A stretch of 31,077 nt of DNA, taken from positions 1 through 31,077 of the IMG/VR virus record IMGVR_UViG_3300030012_001168; one strand, 5' to 3'. The notes beneath the pieces are model-generated. The model saw only the letters and a program-made list of their open reading frames with translations, had not been told where the DNA came from and searched no databases. Shown piece after piece: positions 1-6,115 of the stretch; position 1 is the first letter of the stretch; each line of letters opens with the position of its first letter. The translations under genes and the position numbers were made by a program. The DNA is from a virus.

Positions 1-147
1 CCAGCTACGTGGGAACAACCGGCTGAAACTATTGTAACAATCAGCAAGGTGTTGGCTAACGGAAATGATATTACAGATTTCTATTTTGACTTCTTTGATA
101 CAGATATAATGCACGATAGAATAATGGATTACGCAATGGAATTATGA
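1..147 (+). CDS. C-terminal fragment of a small phage protein
   Basis: An open frame runs from the first base of the window to a TGA at 145-147 and gives 48 residues, so the 5' end lies outside. The fragment is acidic, rich in Asp and aromatic residues, and ends in DYAMEL. Its stop overlaps the ATG of the next gene as ATGA, the coupling seen across this region. I do not recognise a family. The clean overlap makes real coding likely. Confidence 0.6.
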   Translation, partial: PATWEQPAETIVTISKVLANGNDITDFYFDFFDTDIMHDRIMDYAMEL

Positions 148-314
148 AGATAGTTATAGAAGATTACAACGGAAATAATTTGTGTGAATTACACATAGAT
201 ACATTTACTGACCTATGCGAAATAGACAACTTAATTGGTTGCAACATAGCAGATGTAGATGAAGATGATGACGGAAACGAATACTTAAGAATACAATTAG
301 ATTATGAAAACTAA
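144..314 (+). CDS. Small acidic hypothetical protein, 56 aa
   Basis: The ATG at 144 overlaps the upstream stop (ATGA), and the frame stays open to TAA at 312-314, overlapping the next ATG at 304. The product begins MKIVIEDYNGN and has a DVDEDDDGNEY stretch, so it is strongly acidic. It fills what would otherwise be an empty gap in a tightly tiled operon. Family and function are unknown. Confidence 0.65.
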   Translation: MKIVIEDYNGNNLCELHIDTFTDLCEIDNLIGCNIADVDEDDDGNEYLRIQLDYEN

Positions 315-516
315 AACAGGAACATTAGCACCAACCGGTATCAGAGGTGGTGGTGGATACATTTCATCACTATCACGGCTCAAGGCATCAGCTATCAAGA
401 CACCACTAAAGTATTACCACGTTTGGAATACATTGGTAAACGAGTGCGATAGCATTGAGCAACTAAACAATTTAACTAAATCGGACAAGTCCGAAAACTT
501 TAACCTTAACAAATAA
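304..516 (+). CDS. Small basic hypothetical protein, 70 aa, carrying palindrome copy 1
   Basis: The start ATG overlaps the end of the preceding gene by 11 bases. The N-terminus has a glycine run (residues about 15-18) and the middle is basic. The last 12 residues are KSDKSENFNLNK, where SDKSE is encoded by the palindrome at 481-494. The C-terminal tail looks unstructured. No known family is recognisable. Coding is supported by tiling with its neighbours. Confidence 0.6.
   Translation: MKTKTGTLAPTGIRGGGGYISSLSRLKASAIKTPLKYYHVWNTLVNECDSIEQLNNLTKSDKSENFNLNK
481..494 (+). repeat. Intragenic palindrome copy 1 (TCGGACAAGTCCGA)
   Basis: This is a 14-bp inverted repeat with 6-bp arms TCGGAC/GTCCGA around AA. 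It lies in frame in the 304-516 gene and reads as S-D-K-S-E. It is one of five copies between 481 and 4941. Confidence 0.85.
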
Positions 517-521
517 TTATT

Positions 522-803
522 ATGACTAAACAAGAAAAATTAACACTAATGCAGTTACGCTGTGAAGAACTTTACAACAAAATTGCAGACGCATTTCACA
601 ATCAGTCCGGAGGCGACTACAATGATACTATGTACTACCAATGGCTTGGTGCATCAGAAGAAATGGAGGAGGCACAGATTGATAATGACATTGAGTCTTG
701 GCAATACGCATACAAAACTCTATCAGAGTGCTGGAAGTATGTAGAGTATTGCAAGAAGATTGATGACCTCCAACAGAATATGCCTGACGAAATATATTGC
801 TAA
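522..803 (+). CDS. Hypothetical acidic helical protein, 93 aa
   Basis: It begins 5 bases after the upstream stop, with an AT-rich leader (AATAATTATT) typical of Bacteroidetes starts. The protein begins MTKQEKLTLMQLRCEEL and is rich in Glu, Tyr and Trp with amphipathic helical spacing, so it is probably all-alpha. A 65-base gap follows (804-868). No family recognised. Two shorter frames over the same bases are shadows. Confidence 0.7.
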   Translation: MTKQEKLTLMQLRCEELYNKIADAFHNQSGGDYNDTMYYQWLGASEEMEEAQIDNDIESWQYAYKTLSECWKYVEYCKKIDDLQQNMPDEIYC

Positions 804-868
804 TATAGTCGAGCAATTAAAACAAGAGAATAAAAACTTTATATTTAATTTAAAAATAACATTGAATT

Positions 869-1186
869 ATGAAAAACACTAATGAAATCGAAAAGCAATT
901 ACAGAGCAAAGCAGACAAGTATCTTGAGCAAAAAGCACAAGAAATGTTTAACATTCACAAAGATATAGCTCTGCACTTAGGAGGTAAGCTTCCAGACCAT
1001 ATACAATACATCACTAACTTTAGCGATTATAGTAAAGATTTGGTCGCAAACAGAGGTAAATACTTTACGTCTAGTTCTCCTTCATCAATGATACTCAAGT
1101 ACCAAAAAGACCTAGCTAAAAACTACAAAGAAAAACTTGTAGCTAAATACACAAGAGATTTATTAACCAAAATAGATATGTTTTAA
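869..1186 (+). CDS. Hypothetical lysine-rich helical protein, 105 aa
   Basis: The start follows ATTGAATT after a 65-base AT-rich gap. That gap has only a weak promoter-like hexamer (TATATTTA at 840-847) and no clear -33 box. The protein begins MKNTNEIEKQLQSKADKY and is Lys/Glu-rich with heptad-like spacing at both ends, consistent with coiled-coil helices. Its stop overlaps the next ATG as TAATG. Function is unknown. Confidence 0.7.
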   Translation: MKNTNEIEKQLQSKADKYLEQKAQEMFNIHKDIALHLGGKLPDHIQYITNFSDYSKDLVANRGKYFTSSSPSSMILKYQKDLAKNYKEKLVAKYTRDLLTKIDMF

Positions 1187-1560
1187 TGAAGATTAGATTT
1201 GAATGGTCTACAAGAGAGGCGTACCTCCTAGACAAACTAGAACAGAAAACTATCGGACATGTCCGAAAATTATTAACTAAAACTAAAACCAAATTACAGA
1301 ACATTATGGATAAAATAAAAGCAACAACGATAACAGAAGAACAATATGATGATTTATGGTCAACCTTAGAAGACAAGCTAGATGATATGTATTGTAATGA
1401 GCCGGAAGCTTGGGATATAGATGAGTATGAATTTGAAGTTAATGGGCGTGAACTCGAACTTGTTGATGTAAGAATGGGTTACAACCACCACACGTCAGCA
1501 AAAAAGATACTTGAGCTATTAATAGAAGAAGATTTAATTAAACTAAAGAAAACTAAATAA
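1186..1560 (+). CDS. Hypothetical acidic protein, 124 aa, carrying palindrome copy 2
   Basis: Translation is coupled to the previous gene (TAATG at 1184-1188). Residues 1-50 are basic and helical. Residues 55-100 are very acidic, with DDLWSTLEDKLDDMYCNE. The palindrome at 1253-1266 lies here in a different reading frame from the other four copies, giving I-G-H-V-R. I do not recognise the family. Confidence 0.7.
   Translation: MKIRFEWSTREAYLLDKLEQKTIGHVRKLLTKTKTKLQNIMDKIKATTITEEQYDDLWSTLEDKLDDMYCNEPEAWDIDEYEFEVNGRELELVDVRMGYNHHTSAKKILELLIEEDLIKLKKTK
1253..1266 (+). repeat. Intragenic palindrome copy 2 (TCGGACATGTCCGA)
   Basis: This copy is fully self-complementary because its centre is AT rather than AA. 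It is read in a different frame from the other copies, which implies that the DNA or RNA sequence, not the peptide, is what is conserved. Confidence 0.85.
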
Positions 1561-1562
1561 TT

Positions 1563-1790
1563 ATGGATACTAGAAAAGCACAATGGAAATACTACAAAGA
1601 TGATGTAGTAAACACACTTAGAACTATCGCCAACTTTGTTGATAATGGTAAGTACGACTACGACCAAGTAGACCTTGACCGGTTGCTTGACCAAGCAAAG
1701 TACAACCACGCTCACTACATAAGGTTGAGAGATGGTAAGGATATTAAAAAAGAAAGCAATAACCTATCAAAAGCAATACAATTCAAATGA
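1563..1790 (+). CDS. Hypothetical protein, 75 aa
   Basis: It begins 2 bases after the preceding stop (TAATTATG context). The protein is charged and Tyr/Asp-rich, with YDYDQVDLDRLLDQAKYNHAH in the middle suggesting a helix. Its last bases overlap the next start as ATGA. No family recognised. Tight spacing on both sides supports real coding. Confidence 0.65.
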   Translation: MDTRKAQWKYYKDDVVNTLRTIANFVDNGKYDYDQVDLDRLLDQAKYNHAHYIRLRDGKDIKKESNNLSKAIQFK

Positions 1791-2035
1791 AAAAGAAGGA
1801 CTTATTACAGGATTGGGAAGACACCCAAAGAGAATACTATGAACAATTTAATCGTTCACAAGTAGAAGAATTGTATAGTGAGTGGTTTGGTAATCATATA
1901 GAACACTATCCATACATGGAAAAGTATCAGATGATTGACGAACTAATTGAAGATGAATTAACACACAGACAAGAAGATAGTATTGAAGACTTGACTGATA
2001 CGATAGAACACCTTAACAAATTAAAATTAAATTAA
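1787..2035 (+). CDS. Hypothetical acidic protein, 82 aa
   Basis: The start overlaps the upstream stop (ATGA, 1787-1790). The sequence begins MKKKDLLQDWEDTQREYYEQ and is strongly acidic with an amphipathic helix at its C-terminus (about residues 60-80). Small acidic proteins like this are common among phage early genes that bind host proteins, but nothing here identifies a partner. Confidence 0.65.
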   Translation: MKKKDLLQDWEDTQREYYEQFNRSQVEELYSEWFGNHIEHYPYMEKYQMIDELIEDELTHRQEDSIEDLTDTIEHLNKLKLN

Positions 2036-2038
2036 ATT

Positions 2039-2443
2039 ATGGGATATAGAAGTGAAGTAATATTTGGTGTTAAAAAAGAACACCGAGAAGCAGTAGATAA
2101 AGTTCTAAAAGAACACGACTTAACAGATAGTTTTAAGTGGTATGAGAGGACATACGATTGGTACGAGTTTGATAAAGACAGCAATGTTAAAGTAACTCAT
2201 ACAGAATATTGGATTGTATGGGTTGGAGATTACTTAAAATGGTATGATGGTTACCCTGATGTTGATGCAGTAAACAGACTTATATCAGACTATTGTGAAT
2301 TAGATAAGTTTATGGTCTGTATGGGAGAAGATGGAGCAATACATTCAGAACAGGGTGATTGGTATAATTATGTGGAACATATCAGTAAACTAGAAATTTC
2401 AATGACAAACCCTTATTTAAGTGTAGCAAATGAAAAGAGATAA
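2039..2443 (+). CDS. Conserved phage protein of the MGYRSEV type, 134 aa
   Basis: It starts after AAATTAAATT, 3 bases past the preceding stop. The N-terminus MGYRSEVIFGV resembles a family of small proteins I recall from many unrelated phages that begin MGYRSDV or similar; their function is unknown to me. The middle is rich in aromatic and acidic residues (residues 35-75) and the protein looks compact and alpha/beta. It overlaps the start of the 36-residue membrane protein downstream by 14 bases. Confidence 0.75.
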   Translation: MGYRSEVIFGVKKEHREAVDKVLKEHDLTDSFKWYERTYDWYEFDKDSNVKVTHTEYWIVWVGDYLKWYDGYPDVDAVNRLISDYCELDKFMVCMGEDGAIHSEQGDWYNYVEHISKLEISMTNPYLSVANEKR

Positions 2444-2540
2444 TAGAAAGCATTACATAGAAATAGCTGAACACGTAGTTATGTATGTGGGATTCATAGC
2501 TATCATATCATTAATAATAGTAAACTTATTTTCAACATGA
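2430..2540 (+). CDS. Single-pass membrane miniprotein, 36 aa
   Basis: The ATG at 2430 opens a 36-codon frame. It has a basic N-terminus (MKRDNRKHY) followed by one hydrophobic segment, VVMYVGFIAIISLIIVNLF (residues about 16-34). Its TGA overlaps the next ATG as ATGA (2537-2540), which supports real translation. The topology fits a small inner-membrane protein with a cytoplasmic N-terminus. Role unknown. Confidence 0.6.
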   Translation: MKRDNRKHYIEIAEHVVMYVGFIAIISLIIVNLFST

Positions 2541-2734
2541 CAGAAGATACAGAGGAAGAATATTCGGACAAGTCCGAAACTAAAGAAGAGATGTTACATA
2601 GAATGAGGGAACACTATGCAAATAGAAGTAGACCATCAAAGATTACTTGGGATAATTACTTCCTTGTAACCGGATTCTTTTATGATAACATACAAGAGAA
2701 CAGATATTTAAAAACTAAAAAACAAAAGAGATGA
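2537..2734 (+). CDS. Hypothetical charged protein, 65 aa, carrying palindrome copy 3
   Basis: It is coupled to the membrane miniprotein upstream (ATGA) and to the next gene downstream (ATGA, 2731-2734). The first 20 residues are very acidic (TEDTEEEYSDKSETKEEM) and include SDKSE encoded by the palindrome. The C-terminus is basic (LKTKKQKR). This split charge suggests a flexible linker or binding protein. No family recognised. Confidence 0.65.
   Translation: MTEDTEEEYSDKSETKEEMLHRMREHYANRSRPSKITWDNYFLVTGFFYDNIQENRYLKTKKQKR
2564..2577 (+). repeat. Intragenic palindrome copy 3 (TCGGACAAGTCCGA)
   Basis: This is an exact copy of the 14-mer at 481-494, in the same orientation and same codon phase (S-D-K-S-E), near the 5' end of the 2537-2734 gene. 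Confidence 0.85.
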
Positions 2735-3333
2735 TTACACGCATTCAATACAAGGGTAATACGTTATCACGAACCAAAGTGAAGAACAACATACTCAAGA
2801 TTTACAGTTTATCGGACAAGTCCGACAGATACGATTGGTATGCAGAGGCACATGCGTTCTGTAAATCACTATCATCTGACTACGACATACCGGTATCAGT
2901 TGCTTGTGGTATTGTTTCAGCTCTCAGTCCACTCAAATCTTGGGAGCAAAACAAAAAGTGTGCTATACAATTCATTGAAACCGGTGATGGTAAGCATATG
3001 AAAGCATTCGTCAAGAAAGCTGAAGACATCATCAATTGTGATGGCTGTGAGGATTGCATCAAGTCAATACTAAAAGGTCGTAAGATTGTATCATTCTTTG
3101 AGAATATGCTACACCCTGACAAAGCTGATATGGTGACTATTGATAGACATGCTCTATCAGTTGCTCTTGGTAGATGGATAAAAGAAGAAGACTATGCTAG
3201 CATGACAAACAACCAATACAACTTCTTCAGAGATACATACAAGTATACTGCTAACATACTGGGTATCAGTCCGATACTATTACAGAGTAGCACTTGGGAA
3301 AGATTTAGAAAGATTAAACAAAACTACAGATAA
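2731..3333 (+). CDS. HhH-DNA-glycosylase-like conserved phage protein
   Basis: This 200-residue protein matches a family I recall in diverse phages, including actinobacteriophages: an ALSP..SWEQN motif (residues about 64-73) precedes GRKIVSFFENM (about 117-127) and then VTIDRHALSVALGRW (about 136-150). The last two blocks resemble the helix-hairpin-helix and D-T-H core of HhH-GPD base-excision enzymes (GPKTA...VDTHV.R...RLG), so a DNA-binding glycosylase-like fold is my inference; no catalytic activity is shown. Palindrome copy 4 encodes LSDKSD at residues about 27-32. It overlaps the upstream gene by 4 bases. Confidence 0.7.
   Translation: MITRIQYKGNTLSRTKVKNNILKIYSLSDKSDRYDWYAEAHAFCKSLSSDYDIPVSVACGIVSALSPLKSWEQNKKCAIQFIETGDGKHMKAFVKKAEDIINCDGCEDCIKSILKGRKIVSFFENMLHPDKADMVTIDRHALSVALGRWIKEEDYASMTNNQYNFFRDTYKYTANILGISPILLQSSTWERFRKIKQNYR
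2812..2825 (+). repeat. Intragenic palindrome copy 4 (TCGGACAAGTCCGA)
   Basis: This is an exact copy in the same orientation and codon phase as copies 1, 3 and 5, read here as S-D-K-S-D. It lies only 248 bases from copy 3, start to start. Confidence 0.85.
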
Positions 3334-3335
3334 CT

Positions 3336-3602
3336 ATGATAACAAAAGGAAATATATTCAACATGATGGAAAAATACGCTCCAGTATTTTGGAACAGTAA
3401 AAACTACAGAACAGAGATGATGCTCACATTGGTTTTGTATGATGACTTCGCTAGAGATTTAGAGGGGTACATAACGTACTGCGAAGACAACGGAATAAGT
3501 GAACATGAAATCAAATCAACCATACATCACGATGTTGGTGGTATGATGAAATCAAACAATGAACATTTCCTACCTAGATGTAGTGGATACGCAATACAAT
3601 AA
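3336..3602 (+). CDS. Hypothetical protein, 88 aa
   Basis: It starts 2 bases after the preceding stop. The protein begins MITKGNIFNMMEKYAPVFWN, is mixed alpha with an acidic middle (residues about 35-52), and ends in a Cys/Gly-containing tail. There is no recognisable domain. It sits between two probable DNA-repair genes in the same operon. Confidence 0.65.
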   Translation: MITKGNIFNMMEKYAPVFWNSKNYRTEMMLTLVLYDDFARDLEGYITYCEDNGISEHEIKSTIHHDVGGMMKSNNEHFLPRCSGYAIQ

Positions 3603-3604
3603 CT

Positions 3605-4078
3605 ATGAACATATTTTATTTACACGAAGACCCAGAGGTATGTGCATCATACTTCTATGATAAGCACAAAGTCAAGATGATACTTGAGTCAGCTCAAATG
3701 CTATGTACAGCACACCATCATTACGATAATGGGGAGAATGTACCATACAAGAAAGCACACTACAATCACCCATCAACCATATGGACAAGGCAGAGTACAC
3801 AACATTACTCTTGGCTTTGGTTACATATGATGGCTTTGGGTGATGAGTACACTAGACGTTATGGCAAGCAACATCTCAGTATTATCAAGTGTGCAGAGTT
3901 ATTATCAACTCCTCCGAGAGATATGCCTAGCCTTGACTTTATTCCTCCACCACAATGTATGCCTGATGAATACAAGCATGAAGATACAATCACTGCTTAT
4001 TGGAATTACTACATTGGAGAGAAACATAGTGTAGCAAACAAGAACGAACCAATATATTTAAAACCTTTTACAAGATGA
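3605..4078 (+). CDS. Pyrimidine-dimer-DNA-glycosylase-like phage protein
   Basis: This 157-residue protein begins MNIFYLHEDPEVCASYFYD, followed by DKHKVKMILESAQMLCTAH, YNHPSTIW (residues about 52-59), SWLWLHMMALGDEY and RRYGKQH. This order of motifs matches a family common in marine phages and sometimes named pyrimidine dimer DNA glycosylase or endonuclease V-like. The family name rests on distant similarity, and I cannot assign the catalytic residue here. If correct, it would cut at UV photoproducts, sensible for a surface-ocean phage. It ends in an ATGA overlap with the next gene. Confidence 0.65.
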   Translation: MNIFYLHEDPEVCASYFYDKHKVKMILESAQMLCTAHHHYDNGENVPYKKAHYNHPSTIWTRQSTQHYSWLWLHMMALGDEYTRRYGKQHLSIIKCAELLSTPPRDMPSLDFIPPPQCMPDEYKHEDTITAYWNYYIGEKHSVANKNEPIYLKPFTR

Positions 4079-4317
4079 GTAAACACAGAATACCAAACGA
4101 CAAATGGATGGAGTTTATTAGCGAGATAGCTACACAACTCACCGAACTAAACTTTCACGAAGATACATTTGAAACTATCAATGTATGGAATAAAGATTGT
4201 GTTGTCTTTACAGAGGAGGCTCAAGATTTCTTCAATGAAAGATATGATGAAGTAGAAACACTACTAGAGAATACATTAGATATAACTAACGATAAACCAG
4301 AATATTATGAAAGTTAA
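4075..4317 (+). CDS. Hypothetical acidic protein, 80 aa, with NDKPEYY tail
   Basis: It is coupled to the preceding gene by ATGA. The product is acidic and ends in ITNDKPEYYES. Nearly the same tail, QNDKPEYYNG, ends the gene at 4567-4740, and the DNA encoding both is nearly identical. The rest of the two proteins is not clearly similar, although both have an N-terminal Trp-containing helix. Function unknown. Confidence 0.65.
   Translation: MSKHRIPNDKWMEFISEIATQLTELNFHEDTFETINVWNKDCVVFTEEAQDFFNERYDEVETLLENTLDITNDKPEYYES
4288..4308 (+). repeat. Junction repeat copy 1 (encodes NDKPEYY)
   Basis: This 21-base segment matches 4711-4731 with a single difference (A for G near the end). Both copies sit at the 3' end of one gene, with the next gene's ATG at 4307 here, so the repeat covers a translation-initiation region. 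Confidence 0.75.
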
Positions 4318-4570
4318 AATTATGCAAAGAAGCGTGTACCACAAGTACGCAGAGGTAGAGGTAGAAGTTCCTGATGGAATGGAGTGTAATGATGTACACG
4401 AATGGCTAATAAATAATGAGAGCTTATATATTGATAAGATAGATAAAGCCATAGGTGAAGCTAACCTTGAGTATGGCTCTGGTGTACATGATTATGGTGG
4501 TATGACAGATGAACTTGCAGAGAGCGAGTGGAGATTTGAATATGGAAATAAATACGGAGGACACTTATGA
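4307..4570 (+). CDS. Hypothetical protein, 87 aa
   Basis: The ATG lies in the junction repeat and overlaps the preceding gene by 11 bases. The protein starts MKVKIMQRSVYHKYAEVEVEVPDGM, an alternating pattern suggesting beta strands, then has a helical acidic part and ends SEWRFEYGNKYGGHL. This resembles small phage proteins of about 80 residues that begin with a beta strand, but I cannot name one. It overlaps the next start by 4 bases. Confidence 0.65.
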   Translation: MKVKIMQRSVYHKYAEVEVEVPDGMECNDVHEWLINNESLYIDKIDKAIGEANLEYGSGVHDYGGMTDELAESEWRFEYGNKYGGHL

Positions 4571-4740
4571 AAAATTACACAGACGGAGAGGTACACGATA
4601 TGTACCTAGATTGGTTCAACAACTTTTTATCAACCGAGAAGTTTAGAGAGTACTACGACTTAGGCATGGCCGAAGCAGAGAACATACTAGACAGAGGTTG
4701 GAAGATACAAAACGATAAACCAGAGTATTATAATGGATAA
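4567..4740 (+). CDS. Small hypothetical protein, 57 aa, with NDKPEYY tail
   Basis: The ATG at 4567 overlaps the upstream stop (ATGA) and the frame runs to TAA at 4738-4740, giving MKNYTDGEVHDMYLDWF... and a C-terminal QNDKPEYYNG. It fills a 160-base space between longer genes and overlaps the next ATG by 8 bases. The C-terminal tail duplicates that of the 4075-4317 product. Function unknown. Confidence 0.65.
   Translation: MKNYTDGEVHDMYLDWFNNFLSTEKFREYYDLGMAEAENILDRGWKIQNDKPEYYNG
4711..4731 (+). repeat. Junction repeat copy 2 (encodes NDKPEYY)
   Basis: This is the second copy of the 21-base segment at 4288-4308, lying 423 bases downstream and again just upstream of a start codon (ATG at 4733). 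Confidence 0.75.
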
Positions 4741-5101
4741 AGAAACTAAAAACAGATTAGCACTTGAGTTATTCAATGGTGCAAAAAGCGGAGGAATTAC
4801 ACTAACTAGAGATGGAGTTCCAGTAAAAAAAGGCTACTCAGTAGCAGTATCAACAGACGACACTACATGTTGTAGTGGTTCAGACCAAGAGATACTTGAT
4901 TGTATAATTGGATTTGTTGATAGGATTTCGGACAAGTCCGATAATAATAACGTTGGTATATGGTATGATGAAAAAGAGAATGTTTATGTTCTTGACTTAT
5001 GTAGGAATGTAAACACTCAAAGAACAGCCACATTGATTGGGTGGTTGTTCAATCAGAAAGCTATATACAATCACAATAAGAAAGAGGAGGTTTTCATATG
5101 A
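4733..5101 (+). CDS. Hypothetical protein, 122 aa, carrying palindrome copy 5
   Basis: It begins right after junction repeat copy 2. The N-terminus reads MDKETKNRLALELFNGAKSGG, followed by GVPVKKGYSVAVSTD (residues about 28-42) and a Cys pair TTCCSG. The C-terminal half has LDLCRNVNTQRTATLIGWLFNQ. The palindrome encodes ISDKSDNN in a likely loop at about residues 65-72. The fold looks alpha/beta. No family recognised. It couples to the next gene by ATGA. Confidence 0.7.
   Translation: MDKETKNRLALELFNGAKSGGITLTRDGVPVKKGYSVAVSTDDTTCCSGSDQEILDCIIGFVDRISDKSDNNNVGIWYDEKENVYVLDLCRNVNTQRTATLIGWLFNQKAIYNHNKKEEVFI
4928..4941 (+). repeat. Intragenic palindrome copy 5 (TCGGACAAGTCCGA)
   Basis: This is an exact copy in the same orientation and codon phase as copies 1, 3 and 4, within the 4733-5101 gene. 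It is the rightmost copy; I found none in the remaining 26 kb on either strand. Confidence 0.85.
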
Positions 5102-5487
5102 GTAAAAGCACGGTAGTATTTGAGGGTGGTATTGATTCAGTCAGAACAATGGCTGATGGTTCATTGAAGATAACTTTGGAAACACCAGAGTTACCACCAG
5201 AAACAATGTCAAACATATTTAACCTCAACAAGAGAAGAGGATATGTTGTTGTATCTACTAACCCTATACCTGATGAGATGGTTGATACTGTAAAGCAATC
5301 AATATCTACAAGTGGCATAGAAAGTAAGACTCCAAGTCAAAAACTTAGAAATGTTTTGTATCTTGTGTGGGAGAATCAACAACCTCAACATATGGATGAA
5401 GATGGTAACATGGTAAGTACACCATTTGCGTTGTATTACAACACTCAAATGAAGAGTATAACCGACCACTTCAAAGAGAAGATATAG
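5098..5487 (+). CDS. Conserved phage protein of the SVRTMADGSL type, 129 aa
   Basis: The N-terminal beta-rich stretch FEGGIDSVRTMADGSLKITL followed by an acidic Pro-rich helix (TPELPPETMSNIF) resembles a small family I recall from many phages and prophages (E.DSVRT..DG.L), often near replication or recombination genes and without known function. The C-terminal half (residues 70-129) contains VLYLVWENQQP and looks helical. It is coupled by ATGA to the upstream gene. Confidence 0.7.
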   Translation: MSKSTVVFEGGIDSVRTMADGSLKITLETPELPPETMSNIFNLNKRRGYVVVSTNPIPDEMVDTVKQSISTSGIESKTPSQKLRNVLYLVWENQQPQHMDEDGNMVSTPFALYYNTQMKSITDHFKEKI

Positions 5488-5489
5488 TT

Positions 5490-5537
5490 ATGCTATGCAT
5501 TAGCATTGCTGTAGCATTGCTATTAATATTAAAGTAA
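5490..5537 (+). CDS. Possible hydrophobic micropeptide, 15 aa
   Basis: An ATG 2 bases after the previous stop opens MLCISIAVALLLILK and stops at TAA. Apart from the final Lys it is entirely hydrophobic. The DNA contains a short direct repeat, TAGCATTGCT (5501-5510 and 5512-5521). The spacing resembles true genes here, but 15 codons is too short to be confident. Confidence 0.25.
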   Translation: MLCISIAVALLLILK

Positions 5538-5551
5538 ATAAAAAAAAGAAT

Positions 5552-5785
5552 ATGGAAGACAACAGAATTAAACCTCCGAGATGGTTTGATGGTGAGATAT
5601 ACAAGGAAGGTACCTCATACATAAACACAAATGGTGACCTTGTAGAGCTTGATGCTCTTGGTTCATCTATGTATGACTTAATAAAAGGCTATGACTTTCT
5701 AAGGTATACTGATAAATCAAAGCGAGCTCACAGATGGTTCAGAGACCACTACCCGGAACAATACAAAAAACTATTTGAAATATGA
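5552..5785 (+). CDS. Conserved marine-phage small protein, 77 aa
   Basis: The sequence has a beta-like half with KEGTSYINTNGDLVELDALG (residues about 18-37), then MYDLIKGYDFL and a C-terminal helix AHRWFRDHYPEQYKKLFEI. This order (Y..G..Y.N..GE.VEL, MYDL.KG, WF...PE.Y..L) resembles a short family I recall from cyanophages and other marine phages, with no assigned role. It ends in an ATGA overlap with the next gene. Confidence 0.7.
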   Translation: MEDNRIKPPRWFDGEIYKEGTSYINTNGDLVELDALGSSMYDLIKGYDFLRYTDKSKRAHRWFRDHYPEQYKKLFEI

Positions 5786-5964
5786 TGAAACCTAAATTAT
5801 TATTTATGATGTCTCACAGATTACTTGGGGCAACATTGTTGAAGTTTATATATAACCCAGCCCTCAAACTAGGAGTAAGCTACTCAAGTGATGAGGTGTT
5901 TGAGATGTATACTATTGATATTCACCTACTTATGATTGATATTAAAATAATAAAATATTATTAA
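5782..5964 (+). CDS. Hypothetical protein, 60 aa
   Basis: It overlaps the preceding gene by ATGA and the next one by TAATG. The product begins MMKPKLLFMMSHRLLGATLL, a hydrophobic, weakly basic stretch that could associate with the membrane but is broken by charged residues. The C-terminus is Ile/Lys/Tyr-rich. Coding is supported mainly by tiling. Confidence 0.5.
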   Translation: MMKPKLLFMMSHRLLGATLLKFIYNPALKLGVSYSSDEVFEMYTIDIHLLMIDIKIIKYY

Positions 5965-6071
5965 TGAGAAAGTATAGAGGTGGTAATTTTATGGAGTTTG
6001 TATACTACATGGTCACAATGAGTGCATTGTTCATAGTATACAAAATACTTATTAACATTGTTAGTAATTAA
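5964..6071 (+). CDS. Small membrane protein, 35 aa
   Basis: The ATG overlaps the upstream stop (TAATG at 5962-5966) and the frame ends at TAA 6069-6071. The product has a basic N-terminus (MRKYRGGNF) and a hydrophobic segment from about residue 12 to 33 (VYYMVTMSALFIVYKILINI), predicting one membrane span. It is the last gene of the early cluster, immediately before the recombination-module promoter. Confidence 0.55.
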   Translation: MRKYRGGNFMEFVYYMVTMSALFIVYKILINIVSN

Positions 6072-6084
6072 CAAATATATTTCC

Positions 6085-6092
6085 TACATTTG
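6085..6092 (+). promoter_or_regulatory. Bacteroidetes-type promoter -7 box for the recombination module
   Basis: TACATTTG matches the Bacteroidetes -7 consensus TAnnTTTG and lies 24 bases before the ATG at 6116. The best -33 candidate is TTG at 6058-6060, with a longer than usual spacer of 24 bases, so this is weaker than the promoters at 16897 and 24665. The leader GTCAATTCAATTTAAT resembles the one after the 16920 promoter. Confidence 0.55.
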
Positions 6093-6115
6093 TAGGGTCA
6101 ATTCAATTTAATATT

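Noticed and set aside
840-847. TATATTTA as a promoter for the 869-1186 gene
   Set aside because: It lacks the final G of TAnnTTTG and there is no TTTG at the expected -33 distance.
481-4941. The five palindromes as intrinsic terminators
   Set aside because: The stem is only 5-6 bp with a 2-4 base loop, there is no T run after it, and all copies lie inside genes followed by coupled genes.
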